DNA of 64,000 nt, from NCBI GenBank assembly GCA_017311185.1, contig JAESUZ010002694.1, positions 1,116,001 to 1,180,000 of the forward strand. The letters are read 5' to 3'. The stretch is from Proteles cristata cristata. Lineage: Eukaryota; Chordata; Mammalia; Carnivora; Hyaenidae. Positions 10,899 through 20,839 of the stretch are shown here, piece by piece. Below the pieces are notes generated by a model. It searched no databases, was not told where the DNA came from, and saw only the letters and a program-made list of their open reading frames with translations. Both the position numbers and the translations under genes were made by a program. How positions within the stretch are numbered: the first letter of the stretch is position 1; each line of letters starts with the position of its first letter.

Positions 10899-11952
10899 TA
10901 TGTTTCATCAGCCATACATTCAGCACAAAAGTTTTAAGCATGCTAACCTACAATGCAAGGAAGATAATTTGTGTCACTTTTGATGGCTTAAAGGTTGGAA
11001 TCCTATAATCATGTGCAAGATTCTTGACAATCCAGCTCCAACCTCTTCTGAGTTCTATCTCTGACCATTCCCTACACCAGTGCTACTCAAAGTGTGTTTG
11101 GAGCCTGTTGTAGGTCAGTGAACTGTTTTTCACAGGTCCTGTATGAGCTATGTACAGAAAATGAAAGTAGGCACTTGTAAATCTTTATGTCACATGATCA
11201 TTTTTGCAGTGATTCATTGTTATTGAATTTTATTAAAGTATTGGTCCTGGCAGATTGGAAATTTAAGAAAACAAAACTGACATGTTTCTTCAACCATAGC
11301 TGTTAGGAGTTTCACAGACTTAACCCCCCCTGACCCTTCTGTTACTATAAACATACTGTTTCCTGTTCAGGGCTTCCTCTCCTTACCACTTCCTTCTGCT
11401 TCTATATTAAACCCAGACCTATCTCAACTTGTTTTCTAACCGCTTTTCCAGATTGCATAATTGCCCTCATTTATTCAATCAAGACATGTTTACAAGAGGC
11501 TTACTATGTGTCAGCAGAGAGTACGTTTTATATAAAAGCTTAAATATCAAACAATGCTCTGTTCCTCTTCAAATGGTTACCTATACTTGGCAATCAAATG
11601 TCATGTCAGATGACAACTTGCTGGATCATTTCAATGTTTTTTATGTTTAAGGATGGCATGAAAATATGGGGACTAAATGATGTCGCACCTTCTAGAAACT
11701 TCCCACCAATCACTGCTAACAGAGATCAAAATTCTTAAGGAACGCATTTCTGTTACATCAGACTACAGTCTCTAAACGAGACTCACTTTACATACAGGAC
11801 CTTTTGTTTAAATACTGGCGCATACAAGTGCATTTCCTGGGGGCAACGACCTGCTACTTGAGAGAGAAAAATTATAGGTCAACTCACAATGCAACAGACT
11901 AAAAGAACAAAGCAAACAGCAAGGAGGTCAGCTGAGAAGCTTTAGAAAGAAG

Positions 11953-12130
11953 TGGGGATGAGCACTGGGTGTTATATGGAAACCAACTTGACAATAAACT
12001 ATTTTAAATAAATAAATAAATAAAATGACTGTATGTATCATGAGAAAGAAAGGAAAGACAGAAAGACAGAAAGAAAGACAGAAAGAAAGACAGAAAGAAA
12101 GACAGAAAGAAAGACAAAGAAAGAAAGACA

Positions 12131-12210
<80 letters not shown>
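11953..12210 (+). mobile_element. Short L1 3'-end insertion with expanded tail (intron 1)
   Basis: Begins with GGGGATGAGCACTGGGTGTT, then ACTTGACAATAAACTATTTT, the end of a carnivore L1. The A-rich tail has become (AAAT)n and then a GAAA/GACA array (12043-12210). No clear flanking duplication was found. Confidence 0.85.
12043..12210. repeat. (GAAAGACA)/(GAAA) microsatellite
   Basis: The left half is a higher-order GACAGAAAGAAA pattern; the right half (about 12128-12210) is pure GAAA. It explains the Lys/Glu/Arg-rich open frames here. Confidence 0.97.
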
Positions 12211-12904
12211 GGAACAGGATGAAAACTGATGCACACAGCAAGCGAACTCACTAATGCTAGAGCTCAGGCTAACTTCTACTTGGGCCAAAATACTGATGGT
12301 CAAGACCACCACATACCCTAGATAATTTTTGGCTTATTCAGTTTTGTTTTTAAAAGAGATTACATTAGGCCCAAACCCAAGCTCGAGTCCACAGCACTTC
12401 TCCCCCAAACCAAAGGGGAAACTGCAACATCCCATAGAACTGAAATCTCTATGTTCTTAAATAAAACCAATTCCAAAGACAAGTGAGGTTTGTTGAACAC
12501 ACAGATGAGCCCAGAAATGGTCCCCTCTTCCGAGCAGGGGCTCTATTTCACACTCTGTAGGTGACCAAATGACCCTGCATCCACTAGTCTTAGTAGCAAT
12601 TCTTGGAGCCAATACGAGGGAACGCATTCAGATAAGTAGGTCTCTCTCCTCATCCCAAACTTGATTTACAATCACACCCTCCCCTCACTCAGTGACTGTC
12701 ACACCTCTTCCTCCCCACCTCCCTTGTCTGGGGTGGGGGGTATGGTGTAGGAGGAGACCAAACACACACACACTAGAAAAGGAAAGGAGCAGCGAGCAAC
12801 ACTCTGAAGTTTATTTGGGAAGCTGCTTTCACTTTCACTTCTTGTAGGGAAATCTCAACTCATAATTCCTGTAGCTTTGCTTTCAAAGAAATGCAACAAT
12901 AGTT

Positions 12905-13065
12905 GCCAATGATTAAGCATTATGTACCAAGCACTAGGCTGAGCACTTTATTGACGTTATTCCACTTCCTCCTTGCAAAATCTTAATGAGTAAATAACTG
13001 TCATTATCTCGGTTTGACTGATGAAAAAAACTGAACTGGAGTCTGACCAGAGCTGTTGCTTTTAA
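12905..13065 (+). mobile_element. MIR element (intron 1)
   Basis: The MIR core is visible: TTATGTACCAAGCACTAGGC, TGAGCACTTTATTGACGTTA and ATCTTAATGAGTAAATAACT, then a GATGAAAAAAACTGA end. Confidence 0.85.
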
Positions 13066-13478
13066 GCAGAAGCAGGATTCCTGGGTTAATATTTAATACT
13101 CGGGATTTTCTCTTTGCCAAAGCCTGCAGATCCATACCATGCAGGTCTAATGCATGTTACTGCTGTCAGCTCGTTTCAGAAATAAATTAGATCCATATGG
13201 CATCGACTTTACTGGAGTAAATGATCAGTTTTCTCCCCCAGGATGGGGTGCTTCTGTGGAACCCTTTCCCATGTGCCACCGAAAAGCTTCCTGAGTCACT
13301 GCCAAGGTAAATTCTACATTTCTGGGTGCTTAGAAAAAAAAGATTCAATTATGGCAGGTATTACTGTGTCAGTAAGTGCTTGAACATTGAAATGGGGTCT
13401 CGACATGGATCGTTCCAGGCCCACCATTCATTTCATCCAAAGCTCATCAAGAAATCTGTAGCAGTGAGGATTTCTTTT

Positions 13479-13624
13479 TTTTTTTTTTCAGATACATTAT
13501 TGTCAAGTTGGTTTCCATATAACACCCAGTGCTCATCCCCACAAGTGCCCTCCTCCATGCCCATCACCCCCCTTCCCCTCCCCCCCACCCCTAACAGTCC
13601 TCAGTTTGTTCTCAGCATTCAAGA
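13479..13624 (-). mobile_element. Very short 5'-truncated L1 (intron 1)
   Basis: Complement of the L1 3' end: poly-T, then ATTGTCAAGTTGGTTTCCAT and AACACCCAGTGCTCATCCCC. The probable target duplication is CAGTGAGGATTTCTT (about 13464) and CAGTGAGTATTTCTT (about 13626). The insertion is about 145 bp. Confidence 0.88.
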
Positions 13625-14493
13625 GTCAGTGAGTATTTCTTAATTGCTCTTAGGGAGGGCACTGCAGTGTCTGGTCTTTCATGGAAATGCCCGGGCGGGC
13701 TGTTTTGGATTTCCCTGTCCTGAATTTTCCAAATTTGGATTTCCCTGTAGGCTTTTCCAAGAATACCAGGAAGTAAATGTATTTCTGGCAATGCTTTCAA
13801 TGAAACAAAGTAGGAAGACCCCTGGCATATCTATTGGCTCTAGTGAGTTCATTTGATGGTGTCAGGTGCTAATGACAGCCTGTAGCATGAGCAAGGAGAA
13901 TGTGGGAAAGCAAGAAAATGAAAGGAGAAAAAGGAAGAGTCAGAGAGAAAAAAGAGGAGGAACAGGAGAAAAGGAATAAGGGGTAGAAACAGAAGTGTCA
14001 CATAGTCGGTGGAGGGAAATAAGACCCTTCCCCTGGCAATTTCTAAACAGTCTTTCCTTCAACACATGAAAGACCAATGTTCCAAATAGCGTCAAAATGA
14101 AATTTAAAAGATTCTTTTCTATGTTTTTATAAAGCAAGATCAGCACTAAGATATACATTGACTTAGCTAGAATCGATCAGGAATTTGAAATGACTAAAAA
14201 GTTATGGGAGCATTATAGTGAATTACACACACATGTACACACACACATGTACTGCAAAAGGAGGAAGACTAAGTGGCTGGACTTAGCAATAGAACATACT
14301 CCGTGATAGCACCCTACTTCTCTTTCCATCTTTCAATGGGGGGACGACTTAAGAACTTCTTTTAACTTCTAAATTATCCATCTTTGCAATATACACATAA
14401 GAACGGGGCAGAGAGAGGACATGCCTAAATGCTCTTAGTATTTTCTATCCTTTTCAAGAGAAGTTAAAAGGAAAATGGTCATTAGATGATAGG

Positions 14494-14542
14494 ATGGATG
14501 GATGGAGAGAGAGAGAGACAGAGAGACACAGAGAGAGAGAGA
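14494..14542. repeat. GGAT/GA-rich simple repeat
   Basis: (GGAT)n at 14494-14505 grades into (GA)n with CA interruptions. Confidence 0.85.
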
Positions 14543-15239
14543 TGATAGACACGGCAACCCTGGCATTCCATACATATCCCACCATTTTCTTTCAGTTACT
14601 ATGAAATAAACCATGATCACTGAGTAGATCATCATCCTAAATCACATGAAGGAACCAAAGAAGATTTTGTGAGATGTATTAATAGATTATATCTGAGGAA
14701 GAGCCCCCAACAAGGGCAGAGAACCACAGTTCCATGGCCAAGAGCTTCGGCCCACGCTGCATATTTGGTATTCAGACCATAATAATCCTGGAGAGGCCCA
14801 AAAGAGCTCCAAATTAATAAACACCTGGTGATGGCCTAGAACTAATCCAAATACTTCCTAACAACAAGGCTTGCTGGAACTGGGCTTGAGCATGCACCAA
14901 CACCATCCTCCATACTTTCACTTCCTCTTGCATAGGTATACTCTTTCATGCTTCCACATGAAGCCTTTTATAAAACTGTTAACCATATGTTAACAAACAA
15001 ACAAAAAACAGGAGACCTGAGGCCTGGGGAGTCTAATATTAATTAATCTGGCCTCTGGTCTAAGAATATTCATGTTTTGAAGCAGCTTCTCAAAGTCATC
15101 TAAAGATCTAAGACCCATGACTCCTCTGATCTTTAGCCCACAAATTTAGTATCATTGAGATGGAATGCAAAGTTAATTTTAAATTGGACTCTTAGTCAAA
15201 ATGTTTATCCCTTTGTCTCTTTACTAAAGTGTAAATGCC

Positions 15240-15405
15240 TACTCTGTGACCTTGGTACATAACTTGACCTATTTGTACCGCATCTGCAAAATGAATTCAC
15301 ATTAATATTAATAGCTACCTCTCAGGACTATTGTGAAGTTTATCTGAGCTCATATGGGTAAGTACTGAGTACTGTCTTGTATGCTGTTAACGCTCAATAA
15401 ATGGC
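15240..15405 (+). mobile_element. MIR element (intron 1)
   Basis: GTGACCTTGG, ACTTGACCTATTTGTACCGC, CATCTGCAAAATGAA, AGGACTATTGTGAAG and a GCTCAATAAATGG end follow the MIR pattern. Confidence 0.75.
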
Positions 15406-15639
15406 AAGAACAGAAAAAGGTTCCAAGTCTGCTTCCTGCTCAAAGGTGAGCACAACCGCACCACTCACAGAAAACGCTACCTTTCCTTCATCTTTGTCAC
15501 ATTGTGTATGTAATAAAGCCTTCACGAGGACTCCACATTGATCCCCCCTCCCTTCTTTACATTTTTCCAGGAAAACAAACTGGATCCCTGTAAGCCCTCT
15601 CTTCACCCTTCAGGCATGGGTGTTCAAGATAAATAACTA

Positions 15640-16980
15640 TTTTAATACTGTTATTTCATTAAATTTGTGACACATTTTTTCACATTTCAGCATCCCTGAA
15701 AGAGGAATGCATTCTACAATCGACGGCATCTTAGATTAAATGAAAAGGGTAATAATGTTGTTATTTCCCATGAGAAATATACCATTCCTGTGATTCCAGG
15801 AATTCCATAGAATTTTCTTGTGATCTCACCAAGGAAATTTGCCACTGTTTGCAATATTGTTTCTATGAGATAATTAATAAGATAATGTTTGGAAAAATGA
15901 AAACTTTTGTTAAATGGGCACTGCACACATACCAAAGATCACTTCCAAAATCATGAGCCAACATCTGTTCAGGCTTAAATAAAGTCTTAGTTGGGGGTGG
16001 AAGGGGTGATTCCATTGCAAATAAATCAAAGTTTTGATGACGCTGTCACCAGTAACAAGCCAGAGAGACAACAAATACGATTGTCTGGAGAGTGGGAACA
16101 TCATTAGGGAAAGTTGGTCTGAATCTTTGTCCTCCTAATTCACTTCACAGAATGGTCACAAGTGTACACTGTCAGAAGGTCATGTACCCCTAGATTCACT
16201 AATTGTTATGGAGAAAAAGGGAGAAGGTAAAGCAAGTGACAAAATATGCAGAGAGAGACATACAGGCATCCATGCAAAGTGCTATTGGTGACCTTTTTTT
16301 TTTTGCTATGAAGTATGTGATTGCTAGCTCCTGGGTCAATACTGCGGTCCCATGAGTAGCTACATGGGCGTAATCACAGCTAAATCTTACCCACATTCTG
16401 ATAATTGATGGCCCACAATATAAAAAAATGTTCACCTTTGTGCAGGTTACTGAACATTCGCTCTCTCCTTTCCTTCCTCTCCCACACTTCACCTCACTCC
16501 CCTAAAATCCGTGTCTGAAAAGCACATCTCTTCTGGAAGTTGTCAGGGCATTTGGCCCAACTCAGTCAAGCAGACGAGGTAACAAATGGTCGTCTGCTTG
16601 AGCCCCTTCCTCGCATAAGTGCTCGCCCTGGCCTCAGAGCCCCAAGGTGTCTCGGCAGGTTAACTTTCTAGGTCCATGAGAGAGTAAACTGGGGGCAGCA
16701 GTTTACTTGGGGGGACTAGGGGAAGGAGCACCATATCAAAGAGAATGGGCAGCCCAAGATGGTCAGGGTGAGAAGTTCATGATCAGAGTTTGGCTAAGCC
16801 GGCGAGAGCTGGAAAAGTCAACTGGCAAAGGCGAACAAAGAAAGCTGTCGGTAAGGGCGACGATTGCCCCCCACAATCTCCATCAACCACACCCTGCACC
16901 CAGTCAACCTGGTAAATCAGCGGAGAGTCTGAGAATTAACTGGGTGTTCGTTCTACAGCTTCAACACCTATCCTTTATCC
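15640..16980. other. Intron 1 segment with no recognised feature
   Basis: Mixed-composition DNA between the MIR and the purine array. No repeat, exon or RNA gene was recognised. The part from about 16500 to 16980 is less AT-rich and may be promoter-proximal unique sequence. Confidence 0.4.
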
Positions 16981-17004
16981 TCCAGCAACCGCGCCTTTTC
17001 CCCC

Positions 17005-17054
17005 AAAAGAAAGAAAGAAAGAGGAAGGAAGGAAGGAAGGAAGGAAGGGAGAAA

Positions 17055-17119
<65 letters not shown>

Positions 17120-17155
17120 AAAAAAGAAAGAAGGAAGGAAAGAAAGAAGGAAGGA

Positions 17156-17211
<56 letters not shown>

Positions 17212-17228
17212 AAAAGAAAGTGAAAAGA
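17005..17228. repeat. (GAAA)/(GGAA) polypurine microsatellite beside the AASS CpG island
   Basis: About 220 bp of almost pure purine on the plus strand: GAAA, a GGAA block (17023-17047), a long GAAA block, AAGGAAGG interruptions (17130-17155), then GAAA again. It ends only about 300 bp from the exon-1 donor, in intron 1. The transcribed strand of AASS is the purine strand, so the nascent RNA would be pyrimidine-rich. Confidence 0.97.
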
Positions 17229-17526
17229 AATTAATTGCCACCCATTCCCTATTCAAAAATTCCAGAACGGCGCCCACAGGCCTCCCTCGCTCCAAGGGAA
17301 ACGCTCGGAAGGGAGGCCCAAAGGCTCGCCACCCTCTCCCTCGCCTGTCCGGGCAACGGCCGAGTTCCGCCGAGTCGCCAGGTCGCCCGCGGCGCCGGGA
17401 GGGGGAGGCAGAGCTCGCCCGCCCCTCTCGGGGGACAGTCAGAGCCTCGCCGGCGACCTCCAAGCGCATCTCGCTGGCTGAGCCCACCGCCCGTCGGCTC
17501 AGCTCCTTCCGGGCGGCCCTGCTCAC

Positions 17527-17670
17527 CTTGTGGTCTCTGGTGTGCCGACCGGCCCCGCCGCCCCCGAGCTCCGAGCTCCGAGCTCCTAGGTCTGGACTGG
17601 GCGGGCTCCGAACTCCCAGCAGAAATTGGGATGGGAGCCGGGAGGAGGAGGTGTTTGCTCAACTTCTGAG
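17527..17670 (-). other. AASS: AASS exon 1, 5' UTR (upstream limit estimated)
   Basis: A strong donor, CACAAG|GTGAGC, is seen on the minus strand with GT at 17526-17525, inside a CpG island and 8 kb upstream of the first coding exon. Exon 2 has an acceptor only 15 nt before its ATG, so a non-coding first exon is required and this is the best candidate. No ATG occurs on the minus strand between 17670 and 17527, so no upstream ORF is introduced. The segment holds a three-fold GAGCTCC repeat (17566-17586). The transcription start is not visible from sequence; 17670 is a guess bounded by the CCAAT boxes upstream. Confidence 0.7.
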
Positions 17671-17743
17671 GACGTCACGCCTCTTCCTCCTGCAGCCAAT
17701 CAGCGGCCGCCCTGAGGGAACAACCTTCTGCTCCGCCAATCGG
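17671..17743 (-). promoter_or_regulatory. AASS proximal promoter: CRE-like site and two CCAAT boxes
   Basis: A GACGTCAC word at 17671-17678 resembles a CREB/ATF site. Two CCAAT words lie at 17696-17700 and 17736-17740, exactly 40 bp apart, followed by CAGCGGC and CGGCGGC respectively. They read as ATTGG in the gene's direction, a common NF-Y arrangement. No TATA box is seen, which fits a CpG-island promoter. Binding is inferred from the motifs only. Confidence 0.6.
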
Positions 17744-17809
17744 CGGCGCTGCCAGGTGCTAGGTCATGCCCTGCCCCTGCTCCTCCCCGAAAATCCGGCT
17801 GCCTTCTAG

Positions 17810-18470
17810 ATCTCTGACCTGCGCGCGTCCTTAGCAGGGGGCATCACGTCCTCCCAGGACTTTGTCACTGGCCGTAGCAAAGGACAGGCGGAGACACTGA
17901 AGGACGAAAACAGTCCGGGCAAGATACACTAAATAGAAGTGTGTACCTGCTGGAAAAAAGTTGCAAGCTCACGTGTATTACGTTTGTTTAGCGATATACA
18001 CTTCTCAAAGCATTTTTGCAGCTTCATAACAAGCCTATGAAGCCAGATGACAGTTCTTAGAACAGTTGAAGAGTCCAACAAACTGACACTAAGGAAATTA
18101 AATGTAGTGCACCCACATCCAATGAATATTAAAAATCTATGTGTATATGACGCAGTCTACTACTCTTAAAAAGTCTTACGTGGCCCTAGGACAGGAAGAA
18201 ATGCATTTCATAAAGACTCGCCTCAACACTAGACTCCGAAGAAATGCCAGATGCTCATCTGTGGTCCTCCTCGGGAGCCAATGGCCGAAGAGTAATAATT
18301 GTCCCTCCTGTTTTTATAACTTTCTCCAACACTTAGACTTTTCTCATATCTACCACAGATGTATTTAACCATGAAATTCTCATGTCAACAATCTAGAGCT
18401 TGGAACATTCTTATTAACTCCACTTGTACTCAAGTGCAGAGAAAATGAAAATCTTTTCTGCAGACTGAGA
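17810..18470. other. Upstream flank of AASS, nothing recognised
   Basis: Apparently unique DNA immediately beyond the CpG island. No exon, divergent transcript or repeat was recognised. Confidence 0.4.
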
Positions 18471-18474
18471 CTGT

Positions 18475-18890
18475 CCTCTGTATCTTTAACTTCAAGTACC
18501 CCAAGATCACATTCTTAATCACTCCTCTAAAGCCTTCCCTTCATGCTGTTTCCCAGCTCCATTCTTGACATCACCAGCTTCCTAATCACCACTGAGCCAG
18601 GCCTGAAACACCACATCTGTTTCGATTCTTCCTGCAGCCTGTCAACCTTAGCCCTGGTGGTAATTCAGTCCTTATTAGTCCCTCTACTACCTCCCTTACC
18701 CAAACCCCTTTTATATACTACCTAGATTATATTCCCTGAAGGACACAACTCTGGTCATCTCATTAGCCTGAGCTAAAGCCCCTGGAACTATCCACTGTTT
18801 GTGGACCATTGTGCAAAGTTCTTCACATAACATATGAGTTGCTTAAGATATGGCCAAAATCAGCCATCTCAGCTTTATTTCCACAGAAAA
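18475..18890 (+). mobile_element. L2-like fragment
   Basis: Text such as GTTTCGATTCTTCCTGCAGC and GGACACAACTCTGGTCATCT is in the style of the L2 3' half. It is diverged. Confidence 0.45.
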
Positions 18891-18939
18891 CCAGCCTTTA
18901 ACAGACACTGAGACACAATCGGTGCTTTGCTATATCCTT

Positions 18940-19150
18940 AAGGATTAAGAGCCTGGATCAGAATCCTTATTTTCCCACCTTACGCTGTAAATCGTGGGCA
19001 AGTTATTTTGTTTAGAAAAAAGCCTAGGTTCCCTTATCTGTTGATAGACTAACAACAGGAACTACTTCATGGGGGTTATTATGACAATAAAATAAGATGA
19101 TGACCAAAGTACTCTTCCAAGTGTCTAAAGAAACTGACAATTATTATTTA
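18940..19150 (+). mobile_element. MIR element
   Basis: CTGGATCAGAATCC, GTGGGCAAGTTATTTTG, CCTTATCTGTTGATAGA and GGGGTTATTATGACAATAAA follow the MIR consensus. Confidence 0.7.
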
Positions 19151-19189
19151 TCTCCTCTCAGTGCCTCATGCTGTCCACTTATCTGTAAT

Positions 19190-19530
19190 TCTTATTTACA
19201 AAAACACCCACCTCTCTGAAACTAATAGATCCTTCAGGGTTCAGCTCAAATGCCACTTCATCAATGAAACTGTCCCTGAATACTAAGCAGATATGATCTC
19301 TCCCTTCTCTCTTCTGTGTCTGCCTCTCTTGTTGTACTTACCACAGTCCCCCGTATACAATAGCCATTTCTATCTATCTTATCTCCATCCCTCACCTGTC
19401 ATCATCATCGGCTCATAAAAACTTTAACAAAAGCAAGTATATGTTTGTGTGTTTAAATCCTTATTCATTTTTACTCCATTGCTTCTAACACAATACTATG
19501 CACATGACGGGTCAGTCAGAGTCTCAGGAG
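19190..19530 (+). mobile_element. L2 3' end
   Basis: CCTTCAGGGTTCAGCTCAAATGCCACTTC-type text (19230-19260) followed by TCCCTGAATACTAAGCAGA and TGTACTTACCACAGTCCC is the classic L2 3' region. Confidence 0.85.
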
Positions 19531-19595
19531 GAAAAAGATGGCACAATCCAACTGAGTAAATTAGGAAACACGAAAGGAGTAAGTGTGTGCAGCAG

Positions 19596-19632
19596 TAAAG
19601 GAAGGAAAAAAAAAAGAGAGAGAGAGAGAGAT
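19596..19632. repeat. A-rich/(GA)n simple repeat
   Basis: A run of A followed by about 11 GA units. Confidence 0.85.
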
Positions 19633-19832
19633 GCTGCCACACGCTGGGACTAGCAACAGAGAGAACCACCTGCAAGGCTTAATGCGGCCAGGGTAAGAGA
19701 TTATTACCAGAAGCGAGAAAGAGCTCTAGCTGTGGTGTAGCTGAAGCTATAGAAGTGCCGCTTGACAGTGGTGGCCTTTTTTTTTAGTAGTGAGAAAGCT
19801 GTCTAAAGAACCAATAACCACCAGAAGGAGTT

Positions 19833-20068
19833 AATTAAGGCAGGAGTCAACCAACTTCTTTCTGTAGAGGGCCAGAAAATAAAGTCTTTAAGCTTTGCAA
19901 GCCATAAGGTCTCTGCCACAATTACCCAAATCTGTCATTTAGAGGGTAAAAGCAGCCAAAGACAATACTTAAGTGGATGGGTGTGGTTGGGTGCCAATAA
20001 AAGTTTATTTGTAAGAACAAATTACAGGCCAGATATGGACTGGGGGCCATAGTTTATAAACCCCTTGC
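19833..20068 (+). mobile_element. MER-type non-autonomous DNA transposon-like repeat
   Basis: The sequence follows a familiar mammalian repeat: CTTTCTGTAGAGGGCCAGAA, GCTTTGCAAGCCATAAGGTC, AAAGCAGCCAAAGACAATAC and GCCAATAAAAGTTTATTTGT. Its ends, CAACCAACTTC and TTTATAAACCCCTT, are in the style of a hAT-like element. The family name is not certain. Confidence 0.65.
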
Positions 20069-20788
20069 CTAGGTAATGAATAACACCCCTTCATTCTCCA
20101 AAACACAAGGAAAGGCAGAGGATTGGTGCAATCCATAAATGTCAGTCCCTCAGGGACAGAGCAGGTACCAAAGGGGGCAGAAATTCTAGAAGATTCAAAG
20201 GATAATATTCAGCACAAAATGTGTTCAGCAAATGCTTATTGAAATTAATGAATCATATGACTGGTTGCTGTGGGTTACTCTACAAATGGTTGAGCACTCA
20301 TGGGGAAACTATGCTTTTCTGAATGGACAAATTTGGGAATGGGCCCTGGACCATGGTGCTCAGTCAGCTTCTCTCTTGCTTTAATTTGAAACCCCATGCA
20401 CTTCTGACCTGCCCTCACCTTGAAGAAATATTAACCTGGTCCCAAATCCCTCTTCTGTGAATTCTAAACTACTGTTCAAATGCTTATGGTATTCAGGAAT
20501 TTTGCTAAATATGCACAGGAAAAATACTAGTCCTTAAAATGGAGAACTAACATGTTTTTCATTGTAGTGATATTTGTTGTATAAGTGTGACAGAAATTTA
20601 TTCACAATGAAATGGGGCAACAGATGAGATTAAAACAAAGCTTGGATATACCCCAAATCTTTCTTTTCCCCGTCAGGACAATGGGAAATATCATAGAGTT
20701 GACAAGAAGATTAAGTGATGCATGTTCTCAATATATGTGAGATATTATTGGTGCTTATTATTTTATTCTAGCTCATCTTCCCCTCCCT

Positions 20789-20790
<2 letters not shown>

Positions 20791-20822
<32 letters not shown>

Positions 20823-20837
20823 TGTGTGTGTGTGTGT
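20791..20837. repeat. (TG)n microsatellite
   Basis: About 23 TG units with one TA interruption. Confidence 0.97.
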
Positions 20838-20839
20838 TC

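Larger units (their letters stand above)
1..17670 (-). other. AASS: AASS gene, 5' part (exons 1-4 and introns)
   Basis: This is the gene-level span of alpha-aminoadipic semialdehyde synthase, read right to left. Seen: three coding exons with AG/GT borders whose joined translation (158 complete codons) matches the start of mammalian AASS as I know it, plus a non-coding first exon in a CpG island. Introns are about 8.0 kb (9481-17526), 4.0 kb (5252-9252), 2.7 kb (2362-5074) and at least 2.3 kb (2276 to the window edge). Known for the family: AASS is a mitochondrial matrix enzyme of about 926 residues. Its N-terminal lysine-ketoglutarate reductase half makes saccharopine from lysine, 2-oxoglutarate and NADPH. 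Its C-terminal saccharopine dehydrogenase half releases glutamate and aminoadipic semialdehyde. Loss causes hyperlysinaemia in humans. Only the start of the reductase half is in this window. The 5' limit is an estimate. Confidence 0.95.
17235..17800. promoter_or_regulatory. CpG island covering the AASS promoter
   Basis: This is the only long GC-rich, CpG-dense stretch in the window, with many CGG, CGCC and CCG words and a NotI-type site at 17703-17710. Its left edge follows the intron-1 purine microsatellite and its right edge fades into AT-rich DNA by about 17850. It spans exon 1, the start of intron 1 and the proximal promoter, as expected for a broadly expressed metabolic gene. Open frames within it on both strands are by-products of GC-richness. 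Confidence 0.9.

Noticed and set aside
12004..12312. Several 65-107 codon frames on both strands
   Set aside because: They are products of the GAAA/GACA microsatellite.
16707..17526. Open frames of 175 codons (+) and 183 codons (-) around 16707-17526
   Set aside because: They run through the GAAA/GGAA array, which lacks stops in most frames, and into CpG-rich DNA. The Lys/Glu/Arg or Phe/Leu/Ser strings have no domain.
17235..17809. Three overlapping open frames of 93-144 codons in the CpG island
   Set aside because: GC-rich DNA lacks stop codons. The AASS start codon is 8 kb away in exon 2 and no family match is visible.
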